A DNA stretch of 64,000 bases from Candidatus Thiodiazotropha endoloripes (GTDB taxonomy: Bacteria > Pseudomonadota > Gammaproteobacteria > Chromatiales > Chromatiaceae), in NCBI GenBank assembly GCA_001709035.1, contig LVKA01000011.1, forward strand, positions 868,001 through 932,000, in the 5' to 3' direction. Position numbers and translations under genes: made by a program. The notes below the pieces were generated by a model. That model ran no database searches. It worked only from the letters and a program-made list of their open reading frames with translations, and was not told the DNA's origin. Each line of letters opens with the position of its first letter. Positions within the stretch are counted from its first letter, which is position 1. This document shows, piece by piece, positions 30,786 through 40,719 of the stretch.

Positions 30786-32990
30786 ATGGTCACCACCAAC
30801 AGCAGCCTGCCTGAAGGCGAGTTAATCGATAGCCCAGCCATTGATCGCTGGCTGGAGATGCTGCCCGATGAGTTCGACACAGATGACCGGGACTACTTCC
30901 GGGGTGCTGCCGAGATTGCTCTGCAGGTTCAATCGAACCGACAGGCGGTCGATGGCGAGCGCCAGCTGCGTCATGCCCTGAGTGTGGCGGAGATTCTCGC
31001 TCAACTGCACATGGACCGGGAGACGGTTGCCGCGGCCATGCTGCTGGGGGTGTTGAATGATCCGCAGCTCAGTCTTGAAAAGCTGCAGCGCAAAGTCGGC
31101 ATCAGCACGGCCAAGATGGTTGACGATCTGGGGCGGATCGGCACGCTGACCGACACCTCCCGTGAAATTACCGAGGAAGAGGCGCAGCAGCATGCGGAAA
31201 ATCTGCGTCGTCTGCTGCTGGGTATCGCTGAGGATGTGCGGGTCATTCTGGTGGTGGTTGCTGAGCAGCTGCAACTGATGCGCACCGCCCGCAGCCTCGC
31301 GCCTGAACAGCGCCGGCGAGTGGCCAAAGAGACCCAGGATATCTACGCCCCGTTAGCCAACCGGCTGGGTATCTGGCAGGTCAAATGGGAGTTGGAGGAT
31401 CTGGCGCTGCGCTTTCTCCACCCCGAGGATTACAAACGTATCGCCAGTCAGCTGGACGGGCGCCGCAGCGACCGTGAACTGTTCATCAAAGAGGTCATGG
31501 AGCTGCTCAAGGAAAAGTTTCTTGCCGCCGGTGTGCACGCGGAAATCAGCGGTCGTCCCAAACATATCTTCAGTATCTGGAAAAAGATGCAGCGCAAGGC
31601 GGTCGATATCGAACAGATTTTCGATCTGCGGGCGGTGCGCGTACTGGTGGATGACATAGCCCAATGCTATGCAGCACTGGGTGTGGTGCATGGCTTGTGG
31701 AAACATATTCCCGGTGAGTTCGATGACTACATCGCCACACCGAAGGCTAACCTCTATCGTTCAATTCACACCGCCGTGATTGGTCCGGAAGAGAAGACCC
31801 TGGAAGTTCAGATCCGAACCCGGGACATGCACCACCATGCGGAGTTGGGGGTGGCGGCCCACTGGCGCTACAAAGAGGCTGCCAAGCAGGATAAGGACTT
31901 TGAGCGGCGCATCGTCTGGATGCGGCAGTGGCTGGAGAAAAAGGATTTTGGCGAGGAGACCGACGGACTGCAGGACGCCTTCGATCAGGAGATGGAGTCG
32001 ACCCGCATCTATGTATTGACGCCGATGGGCAAGGTGGTCGAGCTGCCGAAGAACTCGACACCGCTCGATTTTGCCTATTCGATCCACACCGACATCGGCC
32101 ATACCTGTCGTGGCGCCCGGGTTGATGGCCATATCGTACAACTGAACCGTGCACTGCGCAGTGGCGAGATGGTTGAGATCCTGACTGCCAAGAACGGCAC
32201 GCCAAGCCGTGATTGGATCAACCCCCATCTGGGTTATCTGCACAGCTCGAAGGCGAGAAACCGGGTCAAGCAGTGGTTCAAACAGCTTGATTACGAGCAC
32301 CATGTGGAGCTGGGGCGCTCAGCGCTGGAGCGGGAGATGACCCGGCTCTCGATCAGTGAAAAACCCGATCTGGAGAAGGTTGCGGCGAAACATAACCTGC
32401 AGCATGGTGAGGATGTCTACGCGGCCATCGGTCGCGGTGATCTGTCGCCAATCCAGGTCGCCGGTTTCGGTGGTCGGGAGAGGCCGGCACCCCGTTCCAG
32501 GGCGATTCCCGATTCGAGCAAGTCGTCCGGGGTGGCCAAGGGGGAAGTGGTGGTTGCCGGGGTTGACGATCTGATGACCACGATTGCCCGCTGCTGCAAA
32601 CCTGTCCCCTACGATGCCATCATCGGCTATGTTACCCGTGGACGCGGAGTTACCGTTCACCGTCGTGACTGTCCCAATGTGCGGGCGATGCCTGATGATG
32701 AACAGGACCGGTTGGTGGCGGTGCACTGGAGCGAAGAGCAGCAGGAGACTCAGTATGCGGTGGACTTCATGGTCACCGCGAGTGACAGAAAGGGATTGCT
32801 CAGGGACATCTCAGCGGTCCTTACCAATGAGAATATCGATGTGAGTGGCGTCAATACCAACAGTGACCGAAAGACCGATACCGCAACCATGCGCTTCACC
32901 ATAGAGGTCCAGGATATGAATCAGTTAAGCCGGGTATTGTCCAAAATCGAGCAGTTGCAGGATATCAACCTGGTTAAAAGACTGCTGTGA
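30786..32990 (+). CDS. relA: GTP pyrophosphokinase RelA (hydrolase domain degenerate)
   Basis: RelA makes (p)ppGpp on stalled ribosomes. The 734-residue protein has an N-terminal pseudo-hydrolase domain (about 1-200), the synthetase domain with GRPKHIFSIWKKMQRK and YRSIHTAVIGPEEKTLEVQI, a TGS domain with TPLDFAYSIHTDIGHTCRGA, a zinc-finger segment and a C-terminal ACT domain (YAVDFMVTASDRKGLLRDIS). The HD motif needed for ppGpp hydrolysis is lost: where SpoT has LLHDVIED this has LLGVLND, so it should be synthetase-only. Length and GRPKHI match RelA rather than SpoT. Confidence 0.93.
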   Translation: MVTTNSSLPEGELIDSPAIDRWLEMLPDEFDTDDRDYFRGAAEIALQVQSNRQAVDGERQLRHALSVAEILAQLHMDRETVAAAMLLGVLNDPQLSLEKLQRKVGISTAKMVDDLGRIGTLTDTSREITEEEAQQHAENLRRLLLGIAEDVRVILVVVAEQLQLMRTARSLAPEQRRRVAKETQDIYAPLANRLGIWQVKWELEDLALRFLHPEDYKRIASQLDGRRSDRELFIKEVMELLKEKFLAAGVHAEISGRPKHIFSIWKKMQRKAVDIEQIFDLRAVRVLVDDIAQCYAALGVVHGLWKHIPGEFDDYIATPKANLYRSIHTAVIGPEEKTLEVQIRTRDMHHHAELGVAAHWRYKEAAKQDKDFERRIVWMRQWLEKKDFGEETDGLQDAFDQEMESTRIYVLTPMGKVVELPKNSTPLDFAYSIHTDIGHTCRGARVDGHIVQLNRALRSGEMVEILTAKNGTPSRDWINPHLGYLHSSKARNRVKQWFKQLDYEHHVELGRSALEREMTRLSISEKPDLEKVAAKHNLQHGEDVYAAIGRGDLSPIQVAGFGGRERPAPRSRAIPDSSKSSGVAKGEVVVAGVDDLMTTIARCCKPVPYDAIIGYVTRGRGVTVHRRDCPNVRAMPDDEQDRLVAVHWSEEQQETQYAVDFMVTASDRKGLLRDISAVLTNENIDVSGVNTNSDRKTDTATMRFTIEVQDMNQLSRVLSKIEQLQDINLVKRLL

Positions 32991-33128
32991 GCGGGAAATC
33001 CGGTGTGGTGTCTCATACTGACCATGCGCAATTGCCAGTCCGCTCCAGCAGGTCTAAACTAACGCACTGTAATTTTATGTGTTTTCCTCGAAACCGGTAT
33101 CACCATACCCTATTGCGAACCACTCGAA

Positions 33129-34226
33129 TTGGCTAACGAAGTGACAAAAACCAACCTTTTAAATCTCGATCTGCAAGAGATGGAGCGCTTTTTTGTGGCG
33201 CTCGGTTCGAAGGCATTTCATGGTCGCAATGTATTCAAGTGGATCCATAAGCATGGGGTTGTGGATTTCAATGCCATGACCGATATCTCGAAACGCCTGC
33301 GGGAGCAGTTGCAGCAGGTGGCTGAGATCACGATCCCGCGCTTGGCGCTGGAACAGCCGGCACAGGATGGCACCCGTAAATGGCTGCTCGAACTGGAGGA
33401 CGGTCAACGCATCGAAACGGTCTATATACCGGATAATGGACGTAGCACCATCTGTGTCTCCTCCCAGGTCGGTTGTGCCCTGGATTGCTCCTTCTGTTCT
33501 ACCGCCAGACAGGGTTTCAATCGCAATCTAACGGTTGCTGAAATCATCGGCCAGGTCTGGGTGGCGGCCCGTGAACTGGGTGAGCCGCCGAGTAATATCG
33601 TAATGATGGGAATGGGTGAGCCGCTGGCCAATCTGGAGGCGGTGATCACCGCCATGAATATCATGCAGGATGATCTGGCCTATATGGTCTCCAAATACCG
33701 GGTGACCGTCAGCACCTCCGGTATCGTGCCCGGTCTGCAACGCCTCAGGGAGGTCTGTGACATCAGTCTGGCGGTCTCCCTGCATGCACCGGACAATCAG
33801 TTGCGCGATCAGCTGGTGCCGATCAACCGCAAGTATCCCCTGGAGGAGTTGATCCCGGCCTGTCGCGAATTCGTGCGCGGGGATAAGCGGCGCAAGGTGA
33901 CCTGGGAGTATGTCATGCTGGATGGGGTGAATGACTCCCTGGCTCATGCCAAGGCCTTGATACGGCTGCTGGAAGGGACTCCCTCCAAAGTCAACCTGAT
34001 TCCATTCAATCCATTTCCGGGTACCGATTACAAGGCCTCGCCGGCGGATCGGGTTGAAGCTTTCCGGATGCGTCTGAAACGCTCAGGCATTATTGCCACA
34101 ACCCGTAAAACCCGGGGTGATGATATCGATGCGGCCTGTGGGCAGTTGGTGGGTAAGGTCAGGGATCGCAGCAGTCGACAGCTGCGTTTTGAGCGGCTGG
34201 ATAGTCTCAAACAAGGTGTTTCATGA
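33129..34226 (+). CDS. rlmN: Dual-specificity 23S rRNA/tRNA methyltransferase RlmN
   Basis: RlmN is a radical SAM enzyme that methylates C2 of A2503 in 23S rRNA and A37 in some tRNAs. The cluster motif is CALDCSFCSTARQGFNRNL. MMGMGEPLANLEAV, STSGIVPGLQRLREV and the C-terminal RKTRGDDIDAACGQLVGK with its catalytic Cys are all there. The frame opens with TTG 33129 and no clear ribosome site; GTG 33141 is an alternative. pilW overlaps the stop by four bases, the order also seen in E. coli (rlmN-pilF-rodZ). Confidence 0.96.
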   Translation: MANEVTKTNLLNLDLQEMERFFVALGSKAFHGRNVFKWIHKHGVVDFNAMTDISKRLREQLQQVAEITIPRLALEQPAQDGTRKWLLELEDGQRIETVYIPDNGRSTICVSSQVGCALDCSFCSTARQGFNRNLTVAEIIGQVWVAARELGEPPSNIVMMGMGEPLANLEAVITAMNIMQDDLAYMVSKYRVTVSTSGIVPGLQRLREVCDISLAVSLHAPDNQLRDQLVPINRKYPLEELIPACREFVRGDKRRKVTWEYVMLDGVNDSLAHAKALIRLLEGTPSKVNLIPFNPFPGTDYKASPADRVEAFRMRLKRSGIIATTRKTRGDDIDAACGQLVGKVRDRSSRQLRFERLDSLKQGVS

Positions 34227-35011
34227 AATCAATCTCTGCTAGCCGGGTGATCTTCACCTTCCTCCTCGTGCTGCTACTGTCAGGATGCGCCACGCAACAG
34301 AAGAGTGCAGATACCACCGGCAGCCTCGGGCGCGAGAAGCGTAACAGTCCGGCCAAGATCTATGTGGATATGGGCATCGAGTATATGCGTGATGGCCAAT
34401 CCGCAGTGGCGCTGAAAAAGCTCAAGAAAGCGATCAAGGTCGATGATGATTATCCCCAGGCACACAATGTGATCGCGATTCTCTATGAGCGACTGGGCAA
34501 TCAACAGTTGGCCGGGATCCACTATGAAGAGGCGATCAAGCTGGATGGACAGGACCCCTATATCCGCAACGCCCGAGGCAGTTTCTACTGTAAGCAGGGC
34601 AGACTGGAGGAAGCGGAGTTCGATTTTCAGCGGGCTCTGGCCAATCCGCTCTATCCCACACCCTGGGTGGCACTGACCAACGCGGGGCTCTGTCGTGAGC
34701 GTGCCGGTGAAAAGTCAAAGGCGGAAAACTACTATCGCCGGGCGTTGACGGCCAATCCGAAATACGCCACGGCCCTTTATCAGATGGCGGAGCTTTCACT
34801 GGAGCAGCAAAAGGACCTATCCGCACGTGCTTATCTGGAGCGTTATCACGGTGAGTCGAGGCCGTCTGCTGCCTCTCTTTTGCTTGGTATAAAGATTGAG
34901 AAGAGACTCAAGGATTTGGCCAAGGCAGACGAATACAAAGGCAAGTTGTTCGCCGAATTTCCTGATGCGCCAGAGATACAGATGCTCTACCAAGCTGAAG
35001 AAGTGCAATGA
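34223..35011 (+). CDS. pilW: Type IV pilus biogenesis lipoprotein PilW/PilF
   Basis: PilW helps the secretin PilQ assemble in the outer membrane. The 262-residue protein has a lipoprotein signal ending LLLSGCATQQ, then TPR repeats (about residues 45-240, such as AKIYVDMGIEYMRDGQSAVA and DPYIRNARGSFYCKQGRLEE). It overlaps rlmN and rodZ by four bases each (ATGA), so the three are translationally coupled. Confidence 0.9.
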   Translation: MKSISASRVIFTFLLVLLLSGCATQQKSADTTGSLGREKRNSPAKIYVDMGIEYMRDGQSAVALKKLKKAIKVDDDYPQAHNVIAILYERLGNQQLAGIHYEEAIKLDGQDPYIRNARGSFYCKQGRLEEAEFDFQRALANPLYPTPWVALTNAGLCRERAGEKSKAENYYRRALTANPKYATALYQMAELSLEQQKDLSARAYLERYHGESRPSAASLLLGIKIEKRLKDLAKADEYKGKLFAEFPDAPEIQMLYQAEEVQ

Positions 35012-36033
35012 ACCAAGCCAAAAATGACGATCAGGATAAAGCAGTATCTGCCTCCGAGCAGGGACCTGGTTCACTGCTGAAAAAGGCCCGTGAGCGACAG
35101 GACATGAGTGCCGCATCAGTAGCAGCGCAACTCCACCTCCAATCCAACATCGTTGATGCCCTTGAGCGGGACGAATACGACAGCCTGCCGGGGCCGGTGT
35201 TCGTGCAAGGCTATCTCAGGAACTATGCCCGCTTGGTCGGTCTGCAAGAGGATGCTGTCGTCGCTGCCTATCAGCGACTCTTTCCAGAGATCGAGGAACA
35301 GACGACCCTAAACAATCCTGAGCGTGGTGAGGGCAAAATCATACACAGCAGTCATGGGTTGATGCGTCTGGTAACCTGGGGCATTGTCATCGCTTTGGCT
35401 GCATTACTTTTCTTCTGGTGGCAGACCCGGGCCGAACTGGAACCGCCTGAACCTTTTCCGATTACTGAGGAGAGTCAGCCGCAGGAGTTGCCAATGGCGA
35501 AGCCGCCGGCCGATACCGCTAGGCCGGTCGATGCGGTGGGTGGACTACAAGACGAGCCACATCTCCTGGATGATCCCCGGCCTGAGCTTGAGGAGACGGC
35601 TGCACCCCTACAGAGCGAAGCCATGGAGGAGCCGGTAGCTGCCGATCCGCAACCTCAGCAAACCACCCCGATGCCAGAGTCGGCTGAGCCCCAACCTGAA
35701 CCTGAGGTGGTGGAGATGGAGCCCGCTCAGATTGAGCCCGTAGCGGCCGTTGAAGAGCCACCTGCAGCGGTCGAGAGCCGCTCAAAGTCACTGCTGTTCA
35801 GCTTCGAGGGTCCCTGTTGGACTGAGGTCAGAAGCCTGGATGGGAAAGCCCGGATCATCGGCGAGATGCGCAGTGGCACCAAGCGGCGCCTGAGCAGTGA
35901 CTACGGTCCGTTCAGTGTGGTGTTGGGCGATGTTGCGGTAGTGACCCTGACGATTGACGGTCAACCCTTCGATCTCGCCCCGTTCACACGTGGCAAAGTA
36001 GCCCGCTTCACCCTGGATCCCGATAAGCTGTAG
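35008..36033 (+). CDS. rodZ: Cytoskeletal protein RodZ
   Basis: RodZ links MreB filaments to the membrane to keep rod shape. The 341-residue protein has an N-terminal HTH (LLKKARERQDMSAASVAAQL, FVQGYLRNYARLVGL), one membrane span (about residues 116-137, LVTWGIVIALAALLFFWW), a long Pro/Glu-rich linker (about 145-250) and a C-terminal DUF4115 beta domain (FEGPCWTEVRSLDGK). The linker is rich in PEP/EPQ repeats. ispG, which often follows rodZ in gammaproteobacteria, is absent here. Confidence 0.93.
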   Translation: MNQAKNDDQDKAVSASEQGPGSLLKKARERQDMSAASVAAQLHLQSNIVDALERDEYDSLPGPVFVQGYLRNYARLVGLQEDAVVAAYQRLFPEIEEQTTLNNPERGEGKIIHSSHGLMRLVTWGIVIALAALLFFWWQTRAELEPPEPFPITEESQPQELPMAKPPADTARPVDAVGGLQDEPHLLDDPRPELEETAAPLQSEAMEEPVAADPQPQQTTPMPESAEPQPEPEVVEMEPAQIEPVAAVEEPPAAVESRSKSLLFSFEGPCWTEVRSLDGKARIIGEMRSGTKRRLSSDYGPFSVVLGDVAVVTLTIDGQPFDLAPFTRGKVARFTLDPDKL

Positions 36034-36157
36034 CAGTTTTCCCGAAATACTCTGCTAGCGTTTCGCTGAGCGGCACAGAATCGATCAGCCGTTCTGCTGG
36101 TGACCGATGGTCCGCTGCCCCACAGATTTCACGCATTCGCATCAGACAGTACACCAG

Positions 36158-36185
36158 GCCAAGATAACATGTTAATCTTGCCTGC
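36158..36185. terminator. Hairpin between rodZ and hisS
   Basis: CAAGAT at 36160 pairs with ATCTTG at 36175 across AACATGTTA, itself near-palindromic, and GC pairs extend the stem. A CTTTTA stretch follows. It may be a weak terminator of the rodZ transcript or a protein site ahead of hisS. Confidence 0.4.
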
Positions 36186-36209
36186 TTTTATCCATATTTT
36201 TGAGTCCAA

Positions 36210-37481
36210 ATGGCAAAGCAGATCCAGGCCATCCGCGGGATGAAGGACATCCTGCCCCAGCAGACCCCTGTCTGGCAGTTTCTCGAAGACCGGGTGCGCT
36301 CGGTATTGAACCGCTATGGGTATGCGGAAATCCGTATGCCAATTGTTGAGATGACTGACCTTTTCAAGCGCTCCATCGGTGAGGTGACCGATATCGTGGA
36401 GAAGGAGATGTATACCTTCGAGGACCGCAATGGGGACAGTCTCACCCTGCGTCCGGAGGGCACGGCCGGATGTGTGCGCGCTGGACTGGAACACGGCCTG
36501 ATCTTCAACCAGACCCAGAGACTCTGGTATCAGGGCCCGATGTTTCGCCATGAGCGCCCGCAGAAGGGGCGTTATCGTCAGTTTCATCAGATTGGGGTTG
36601 AGAGCTTCGGTATGAGCGGGCCGGATATCGATCTTGAACTGATTTTGATCACCGCCAGGATCTGGCGTGAGCTGGGTCTTAAGGATCTGCAGCTGCAGAT
36701 CAACACCCTGGGCACGCCGGCAGAGCGGGCAGCGTATCGGGATCAGCTGGTCGACTACTTCAAACAGCACCTGGAACTGCTGGATGAGGACAGTAAGCGC
36801 AGGCTGGAAACCAATCCGTTGCGGATTCTCGACAGTAAAAACCCCGCCATGGCAGAGCTGATCGCCCAGGCGCCAACCCTGATGCAGCACCTGGGGGAAG
36901 AGTCGCTCGCCCACTATCAGGCGATCTGCCAGGGACTGGATGATGCCGGAGTGGCGTATGTGGAAAATCCCCGGCTGGTACGCGGCCTGGATTACTACAG
37001 CCGGACCGTGTTCGAATGGATCACCGACGCTTTGGGCGCCCAGGGTACGGTATGCGCCGGCGGTCGCTATGATGGTCTGGTGAAGCAGCTGGGCGGCAGA
37101 GAGACCCCGGCGGTGGGATTTGCGATGGGGCTGGAGCGGTTGATCGCGCTGCTGGAAGAGACCGATGTGATGGAACGTCTGTCGGTTCCTGACGTCTATC
37201 TGGTGACCCTTGGGCAGGCGCCTGAACGGGAGGGCGTCAAGCTGGCGGAACAGCTGCGGGATCGTCTGCCCGTACTGCGACTGATCAGTCACTGCGGAGG
37301 TGGCGGTTTCAAGAGCCAACTGAAAAAGGCGGATAAGAGCCTGGCCCGTTTTGCCCTGATCCTGGGCGAGGATGAGCTGCAGAAACAGGAGATCATCCTG
37401 AAACCGTTACGCGGTGGCGAACAGCGCCAGATTGGAATATCAGAACTTGAGTCGACCCTTGCTGAGATCCTTGCCGGGTAA
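36210..37481 (+). CDS. hisS: Histidyl-tRNA synthetase
   Basis: HisRS charges tRNA-His. The 423-residue class II synthetase has motif 2 ([21 protein letters not shown]), the histidine-specific [14 protein letters not shown] and [15 protein letters not shown], and motif 3 [13 protein letters not shown]. Its position before yfgM-bamB-der is the standard gammaproteobacterial order. Confidence 0.97.
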   Translation: MAKQIQAIRGMKDILPQQTPVWQFLEDRVRSVLNRYGYAEIRMPIVEMTDLFKRSIGEVTDIVEKEMYTFEDRNGDSLTLRPEGTAGCVRAGLEHGLIFNQTQRLWYQGPMFRHERPQKGRYRQFHQIGVESFGMSGPDIDLELILITARIWRELGLKDLQLQINTLGTPAERAAYRDQLVDYFKQHLELLDEDSKRRLETNPLRILDSKNPAMAELIAQAPTLMQHLGEESLAHYQAICQGLDDAGVAYVENPRLVRGLDYYSRTVFEWITDALGAQGTVCAGGRYDGLVKQLGGRETPAVGFAMGLERLIALLEETDVMERLSVPDVYLVTLGQAPEREGVKLAEQLRDRLPVLRLISHCGGGGFKSQLKKADKSLARFALILGEDELQKQEIILKPLRGGEQRQIGISELESTLAEILAG

Positions 37482-37536
37482 TCAGTAAGCACGACCTATC
37501 ATCAACAATCAAATGACTTTAATGGGTTAGAGCATT

Positions 37537-38163
37537 ATGAGTACATATCAGACCGAAGAAGAACAGGTCGAGGCCATAAAACGCTGGTGGAAAGAGAATG
37601 GCACCTCGGTAATTGCCGGCTTGGTGATCGGGCTGGGTGGCGTATTCGGCTGGCAGGCCTGGGGTAACTACCAGGATCGTGTCGGTGCCGAGGCCTCTAC
37701 AGCGTTCAGTCAGCTGGTGGGTGCCGTACAGCGTGGCGACAGTCCATCTGCAAGCAAACAGGCTGAGCTGCTGAAACAGAATTTTGAAGGCAGCAGCTAT
37801 GCCACCTTTGCCGCGCTTTCGGAAGCTCGGTTGCATATGGAAGCCGGGGAGAACGATCTGGCAAAGCAGAAGCTGAGCGGGATCATTCAGCAGGGCAAAG
37901 TGCCCGCGCTGATCCAGATGGCACAACTCAGTCTGGCCAGAATCCTGCTGGATGAGGGTGACCTGGCCGGTGCGGAACAGCAGGTCGGTGTTACCAGCGG
38001 CAGTTTTGCCGGAGAATTCGCCGTGGTGCGCGGGGATATCGCCCATGCGAAAGGGGATCTTGAAGGGGCTGCAGCGGCCTATACCGAAGCGATGACCCAT
38101 GAGGTCAATGATCGTTCACTGCTGCAGATGAAGCTTGACGATCTGGCCATTGCCAAACCCTGA
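37537..38163 (+). CDS. yfgM: YfgM family membrane-anchored TPR protein
   Basis: YfgM is an inner-membrane protein that works with the chaperone PpiD at the Sec translocon. The 208-residue protein begins with a short cytoplasmic part TEEEQVEAIKRWWKENGTS, one membrane span (about residues 23-43, VIAGLVIGLGGVFGWQAW) and a periplasmic TPR-like helical domain. It sits between hisS and bamB as expected. Confidence 0.92.
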   Translation: MSTYQTEEEQVEAIKRWWKENGTSVIAGLVIGLGGVFGWQAWGNYQDRVGAEASTAFSQLVGAVQRGDSPSASKQAELLKQNFEGSSYATFAALSEARLHMEAGENDLAKQKLSGIIQQGKVPALIQMAQLSLARILLDEGDLAGAEQQVGVTSGSFAGEFAVVRGDIAHAKGDLEGAAAAYTEAMTHEVNDRSLLQMKLDDLAIAKP

Positions 38164-38164
38164 A

Positions 38165-39328
38165 ATGGCCATGCATCGTGTTCTGATCTGGCTGCCTTTG
38201 CTGCTGCTGACCGGTTGCAGCCTTTTTACCGGTACCGACAATACGGATCCCCCCTCTGAGCTGGTTGAGCTGGAGCCGGAGCTGCGCATCGAAACCCTTT
38301 GGGATGAGGATTTTGAAGGGGGTGACGGGGCGCAGCTGAAGCTGCCGCCAGCCTACCAGACTGGGGTGATCTATCTTGCCGAGCCCTCCGGTGAAGTCTA
38401 TGCCCTGGATGCCAAGAGCGGTGACGAGCTCTGGTCGGTGGATACCGAGAGTCCGCTGAGTGGTGGTCCCGGCCTGGCAGAGGGTCTGCTGGCTGTGGGT
38501 ACCATGGAAGCGGAACTGATCGTACTCGATAGCGAAGCAGGAGAGTTGCGCTGGCGCAAACGGGTCGGAAGCGAAGTGTTGTCGGTGCCTGCCATCGGTG
38601 GTGGCTCCGTGGTCTGCAGAACCGGTGATGGTGGTGTGGCCGCTTTTTCCGCCGACAGTGGCGAGCAGCGCTGGCTCTACGATCGCAGTGTTCCTGTATT
38701 GTCCTTGCGTGGTGACAGCTCTCCAATGATCAGCGATTCGCTGGTAATCTCCGGGTTTGCCGGTGGCAAGCTGATCGGTCTGACCCTGGATGCGGGATTG
38801 GTGGCCTGGGAGGCGTCGATCTCCACCCCCAAGGGGCGTACTGAACTGGAGCGGGTGGTCGATATCGATTCCGATCCGAAACTGGTGGAAGGGACAGCCT
38901 ATGTGGCCGCCTTTCAGGGTGAGGTCGCAGCGGTCTCCGAATCGAGCGGTGTGGTGCTTTGGCGTCGGGAGATCTCATCCCATGCGGGTCTGGATGCCTC
39001 CTGGCGACAACTGTTTGTGACCGATGACGAGGATCATGTCTGGTCGCTGGATGCCACCAATGGGGCTACCCTATGGCAACAGAAGGCGATGCATGCCCGG
39101 CGCCTGACCGCTCCCGCAATGGTGGGGGACTATCTGGTAGTTGGTGATCTGGACGGTTATGTTCATTGGCTCTCCCAGGAGGATGGGCATCAGATGGCGC
39201 GGATCAAACTGGGAAGTGATGCAATACGCTATCAACCCCTGGTGATCGATGATCGAGTCTATATCCTGGATGAGGGGGGAACCCTGACCGCCCTGAAGGC
39301 CCACCCCTTGAATGCCGAGACACCCTGA
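38165..39328 (+). CDS. bamB: Outer-membrane assembly lipoprotein BamB
   Basis: BamB is a beta-propeller lipoprotein of the BAM complex that folds outer-membrane proteins. The protein (387 residues from ATG 38165) has a lipobox [10 protein letters not shown] and repeated PQQ-like blades such as [20 protein letters not shown] and [15 protein letters not shown]. The frame opens inside yfgM at 38135, but the signal peptide begins at ATG 38165 or 38171. It overlaps der by one base (TGATG). Confidence 0.94.
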   Translation: MAMHRVLIWLPLLLLTGCSLFTGTDNTDPPSELVELEPELRIETLWDEDFEGGDGAQLKLPPAYQTGVIYLAEPSGEVYALDAKSGDELWSVDTESPLSGGPGLAEGLLAVGTMEAELIVLDSEAGELRWRKRVGSEVLSVPAIGGGSVVCRTGDGGVAAFSADSGEQRWLYDRSVPVLSLRGDSSPMISDSLVISGFAGGKLIGLTLDAGLVAWEASISTPKGRTELERVVDIDSDPKLVEGTAYVAAFQGEVAAVSESSGVVLWRREISSHAGLDASWRQLFVTDDEDHVWSLDATNGATLWQQKAMHARRLTAPAMVGDYLVVGDLDGYVHWLSQEDGHQMARIKLGSDAIRYQPLVIDDRVYILDEGGTLTALKAHPLNAETP

Positions 39329-40719
39329 TGTTACCGGTGATCGCTCTGGTTGGACGCCCCAATGTGGGTAAGTCCACACTTTTCAATCGCTTGACCCGCA
39401 GTCGTGATGCGCTGGTGGCCGACCAGCCCGGATTGACCCGTGATCGCAAGTACGGCACAGGGAAGCTGGGTAAGCACCCCTATGTGGTGGTGGATACCGG
39501 AGGGATCAGCGGCGATCAGTTGGGTATCGATCAACTGATGGAGCAACAGGTGCATCAGGCGATCGGTGAAGCGGACCATATTCTGTTTCTGCTGGATGGC
39601 CGTGAAGGGTGTACCGGCGGGGATGAGATCATCGCCCAACAGCTGCGCAAGACCGGCAAACCTGTCACCGTCGCGGTGAATAAGAGCGAAGGGCTGGATG
39701 AGACCCTCGCCGCCAGCGATTTCTATCGTCTGGGGCTGGGTGATCCGATTGCCATCGCTGCGGTTCATGGACGCGGGGTTCGTACCCTGATTGACGACAT
39801 TCTGAGCCAGTTTCCACCTCCGGAAGGGGCGGGTGCGGATGAGGAGAAGGGGATTCAGATCGCTGTGGTGGGTCGCCCCAACGTCGGCAAATCCACCCTG
39901 GTCAATCGTCTGCTGGGCGAAGAGCGGGTGGTGGCCTACGATCAGCCTGGTACCACCAGGGACAGCATCTATATTCCGATCACCCGCAATGAAAAACGCT
40001 ACACCCTGATCGATACCGCCGGTGTCAGACGCCGTGCCAGGATCAAGGAAGCGATCGAAAAATTCAGCATCATCAAGACACTGCAATCAATGCAGGAGGC
40101 CAATGTGGTGCTGCTGGTACTGGATGCCCAGCAGGAGATCGGTGAGCAGGACGCCACCCTGGCCGGTCATGTGCTGGAGAGCGGCCGGGCATTGATTCTG
40201 GTGATCAACAAATGGGATGGCCTGTCCCAGGATCAACGGCAGTGGATCAAAACCGAAATCGAACGCAAACTGCCGTTTCTGAGTTTTGCCCGGCACCACT
40301 ATATCTCCGCCCTGCATGGTTCCGGTGTTGGCGATCTGTTCGGACTGGTGGATCAGGTCTATAAAAGCGCCATGCGGGATCTGGCCACCCCTGAACTGAC
40401 GCGGATTCTGGAAGCTCTGGTGGAAGAGCATCAACCGCCGCTGGTCCACGGCCGGCGGATCAAGCTGCGCTATGCCCATCAGGGGGGGAAGAACCCGCCG
40501 CTGATCGTGATTCACGGCAATCAGACAGAGCGGGTTCCGGATGGCTACAAACGCTATCTGATCTCCCGCTTCCGCACGGTTCTCAAACTGCGGGGTACCC
40601 CGATACGCATTGAGTTCCGTTCCGGCGACAATCCTTTTCAGGGCAAGCAGAACAAACTCACCAAGCGTCAGATACAGAAGCGCCAGCGACTGAAGAAGTT
40701 TGTGTCGCGCAAGCGGTGA
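39328..40719 (+). CDS. der: Ribosome assembly GTPase Der (EngA)
   Basis: Der is an essential double-GTPase for 50S ribosome assembly. The 463-residue protein has two G domains, each with [10 protein letters not shown] (near residues 8 and 182), DTGG/DTAG motifs, NKSE and NKWD, then a C-terminal KH-like domain. It overlaps bamB by one base and the next gene by four. The order hisS-yfgM-bamB-der is conserved with E. coli. Confidence 0.97.
   Translation: MLPVIALVGRPNVGKSTLFNRLTRSRDALVADQPGLTRDRKYGTGKLGKHPYVVVDTGGISGDQLGIDQLMEQQVHQAIGEADHILFLLDGREGCTGGDEIIAQQLRKTGKPVTVAVNKSEGLDETLAASDFYRLGLGDPIAIAAVHGRGVRTLIDDILSQFPPPEGAGADEEKGIQIAVVGRPNVGKSTLVNRLLGEERVVAYDQPGTTRDSIYIPITRNEKRYTLIDTAGVRRRARIKEAIEKFSIIKTLQSMQEANVVLLVLDAQQEIGEQDATLAGHVLESGRALILVINKWDGLSQDQRQWIKTEIERKLPFLSFARHHYISALHGSGVGDLFGLVDQVYKSAMRDLATPELTRILEALVEEHQPPLVHGRRIKLRYAHQGGKNPPLIVIHGNQTERVPDGYKRYLISRFRTVLKLRGTPIRIEFRSGDNPFQGKQNKLTKRQIQKRQRLKKFVSRKR

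Noticed and set aside
36129-37319. 396-codon minus-strand frame
   Set aside because: Antisense to hisS, which is clearly coding on the plus strand.
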